A stretch of DNA of 5,456 bases from an uncultured Collinsella sp. (GTDB lineage Bacteria; Actinomycetota; Coriobacteriia; Coriobacteriales; Coriobacteriaceae), in NCBI GenBank assembly GCA_902388545.1, contig CABMPS010000135.1:1-5456 (forward strand). Reading direction: 5' to 3'. A program made the translations under genes and the position numbers. Below are positions 4,694 to 5,456 of this stretch, piece by piece. The first letter of the stretch is position 1. Every line of letters begins with the position of its first letter. A model generated the notes under the pieces. It saw only the letters and a list, made by a program, of their open reading frames with translations. It was not told the origin of the DNA and did no database searches.

Positions 4694-5456
4694 CTAACCG
4701 AGCTTCCTCAGATAATGGAAGTCGCTCGCGTCATCGCCGGTGAACGCCCAGTGCAGCTCGTCGATAATGTCGGCGGTAGAAGTCATCTGCTGGTACATGT
4801 CGGCGCTTGTGACCCAGACGTTGCCGTTCTTCACGGCTTTGAACTGCGACAATAGCGCGTTTTTGCCTACGAAGTCGTTCAAGGTGGCAACCGATTCGTC
4901 GATGGTGCCGTTGTAGACGATGATGTCGGCATCCTTCGCCGTCGCGTAGAAGCGCTCCATTTCGAGCGTTACTGACGAACCTGACGTCGACGCCGTCTGC
5001 GCGTCATCGAGTGCATAGCTGCCGCCTGCAAGCTCGATCATCTGCGCCACGTAGTCGCCCGCCCGCCGCGTGACGGCGGCCCCGTTCGAGTTAATGTAGA
5101 AATACGCCACGGTTTTACCTGACGACGCGAGCCCCGACGTTTGCTCGACGCGGGCCTTCTGCTCGTTGAACAGGTGCGCGGCCTCGTCTTCCTTGTCGAA
5201 CAGGACGCCGAAAAGCTTAATCCACTCGACGCGCCCGAGTGCTTCGGGCTCGCTCGACGACTGTTCGGTGAGCACGACGAGCCCGAGCTTCTGCAGCTTT
5301 TCCTTCACATCGGGCGTGTGGTTGATCATGGTGTTCTCGATGGCGAGCGTACAGCCCGAGGCCGATATTCGCTCGTAGTCGGGCGCGCTGTACTTGCCGC
5401 CGTAGGCGATCGCCCCACTTTCGAGTGCGCTTTTGAAGCCCACGACCGAGCAGTCG
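4694..5456 (-). CDS. Metal-chelate ABC importer substrate-binding protein, N-terminus missing
   Basis: This is the last 253 residues of a periplasmic-binding-protein-type (TroA/FhuD/BtuF-like, PF01497) solute receptor, in Gram-positives usually a lipoprotein. The frame stays open to the window edge (DCSVVGFKS...), so the start, signal peptide and probably the first third lie outside. The GTG at complement 5441-5443 is internal, not a start. Visible family features include GGKYSAPDYERISASGCTLA, then a strand/helix leading to KLGLVVLTEQ, a helix WIKLFGVLFDKEDEA where the two lobes join, and the C-terminal lobe with MERFYATAKDADIIVYNGT, FKAVKNGNVW (the commonly conserved AV-NG-VW-type element) and YQQMTSTADIIDELH. 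It is the first of the three visible importer genes, 4 nt before the permease. The ligand is not determinable; a fully extracellular chelate such as siderophore, heme or corrinoid fits the family. Confidence 0.9.
   Translation of the reverse strand, partial: DCSVVGFKSALESGAIAYGGKYSAPDYERISASGCTLAIENTMINHTPDVKEKLQKLGLVVLTEQSSSEPEALGRVEWIKLFGVLFDKEDEAAHLFNEQKARVEQTSGLASSGKTVAYFYINSNGAAVTRRAGDYVAQMIELAGGSYALDDAQTASTSGSSVTLEMERFYATAKDADIIVYNGTIDESVATLNDFVGKNALLSQFKAVKNGNVWVTSADMYQQMTSTADIIDELHWAFTGDDASDFHYLRKLG

Noticed and set aside
4040..4855. 271-codon plus-strand frame opposite the permease and binding protein
   Set aside because: Its translation is a Met/Thr/Ala/Ser-rich mirror of hydrophobic codons, and it spans two real genes and their junction.
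5441..5443. GTG as the start codon of the substrate-binding protein
   Set aside because: The frame remains open upstream to the window edge, there is no signal peptide after this codon, and the first lobe of the fold would be missing. It is an internal Val.

Overview
The window looks like chromosomal DNA from a moderately high-GC, Gram-positive-type bacterium. The likeliest source is a gut Coriobacteriia lineage (Collinsella/Olsenella/Eggerthella-like). This is inferred from the overall base and codon character, the purine-rich ribosome binding sites and the general look of the proteins; no species marker is present.

Layout, left to right. The 3' end of a tRNA gene with encoded CCA (1-34, +) is followed by a strong rho-independent terminator (45-77). 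A putative promoter and ribosome binding site then lead into a multi-pass membrane protein of the lysylphosphatidylglycerol-synthase transmembrane / flippase-like family (185-1492, +). After a probable terminator comes a TetR/AcrR-type regulator (1609-2220, +). A short convergent spacer (2221-2331) contains a stretch on the minus strand that reads like the C-terminal tail of a broken gene. The right-hand 3.1 kb is a minus-strand metal-chelate (siderophore/heme/cobalamin-type) ABC importer, transcribed right to left: substrate-binding protein (4694-5456, cut by the window edge), FecCD/BtuC-type permease (3649-4689) and ATPase (2332-3648). The gaps are 4 nt and 0 nt, so these three genes almost certainly form one translationally coupled operon. 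Its promoter lies beyond the right edge.

Working together: the binding protein would capture a metal chelate outside the membrane, the permease dimer would form the channel, and the ATPase would power import. The ATPase belongs to a variant subgroup: it has ISDGQ instead of LSGGQ, a Q-loop region reading LTDRP, and a roughly 110-residue C-terminal Rossmann-like extension of unknown role. The flippase-like protein and the TetR regulator have no obvious link to the importer.

The most notable features are the variant ATPase with its extra domain, a sharp codon-usage break between the left two genes (Phe TTT:TTC 23:16) and the importer (4:39), and a gene-tail-like remnant at that break. Together the last two suggest that the importer operon is a recent insertion or that the junction is a recombination site. 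No CRISPR array, transposase, integrase or clearly new multi-gene system was seen.
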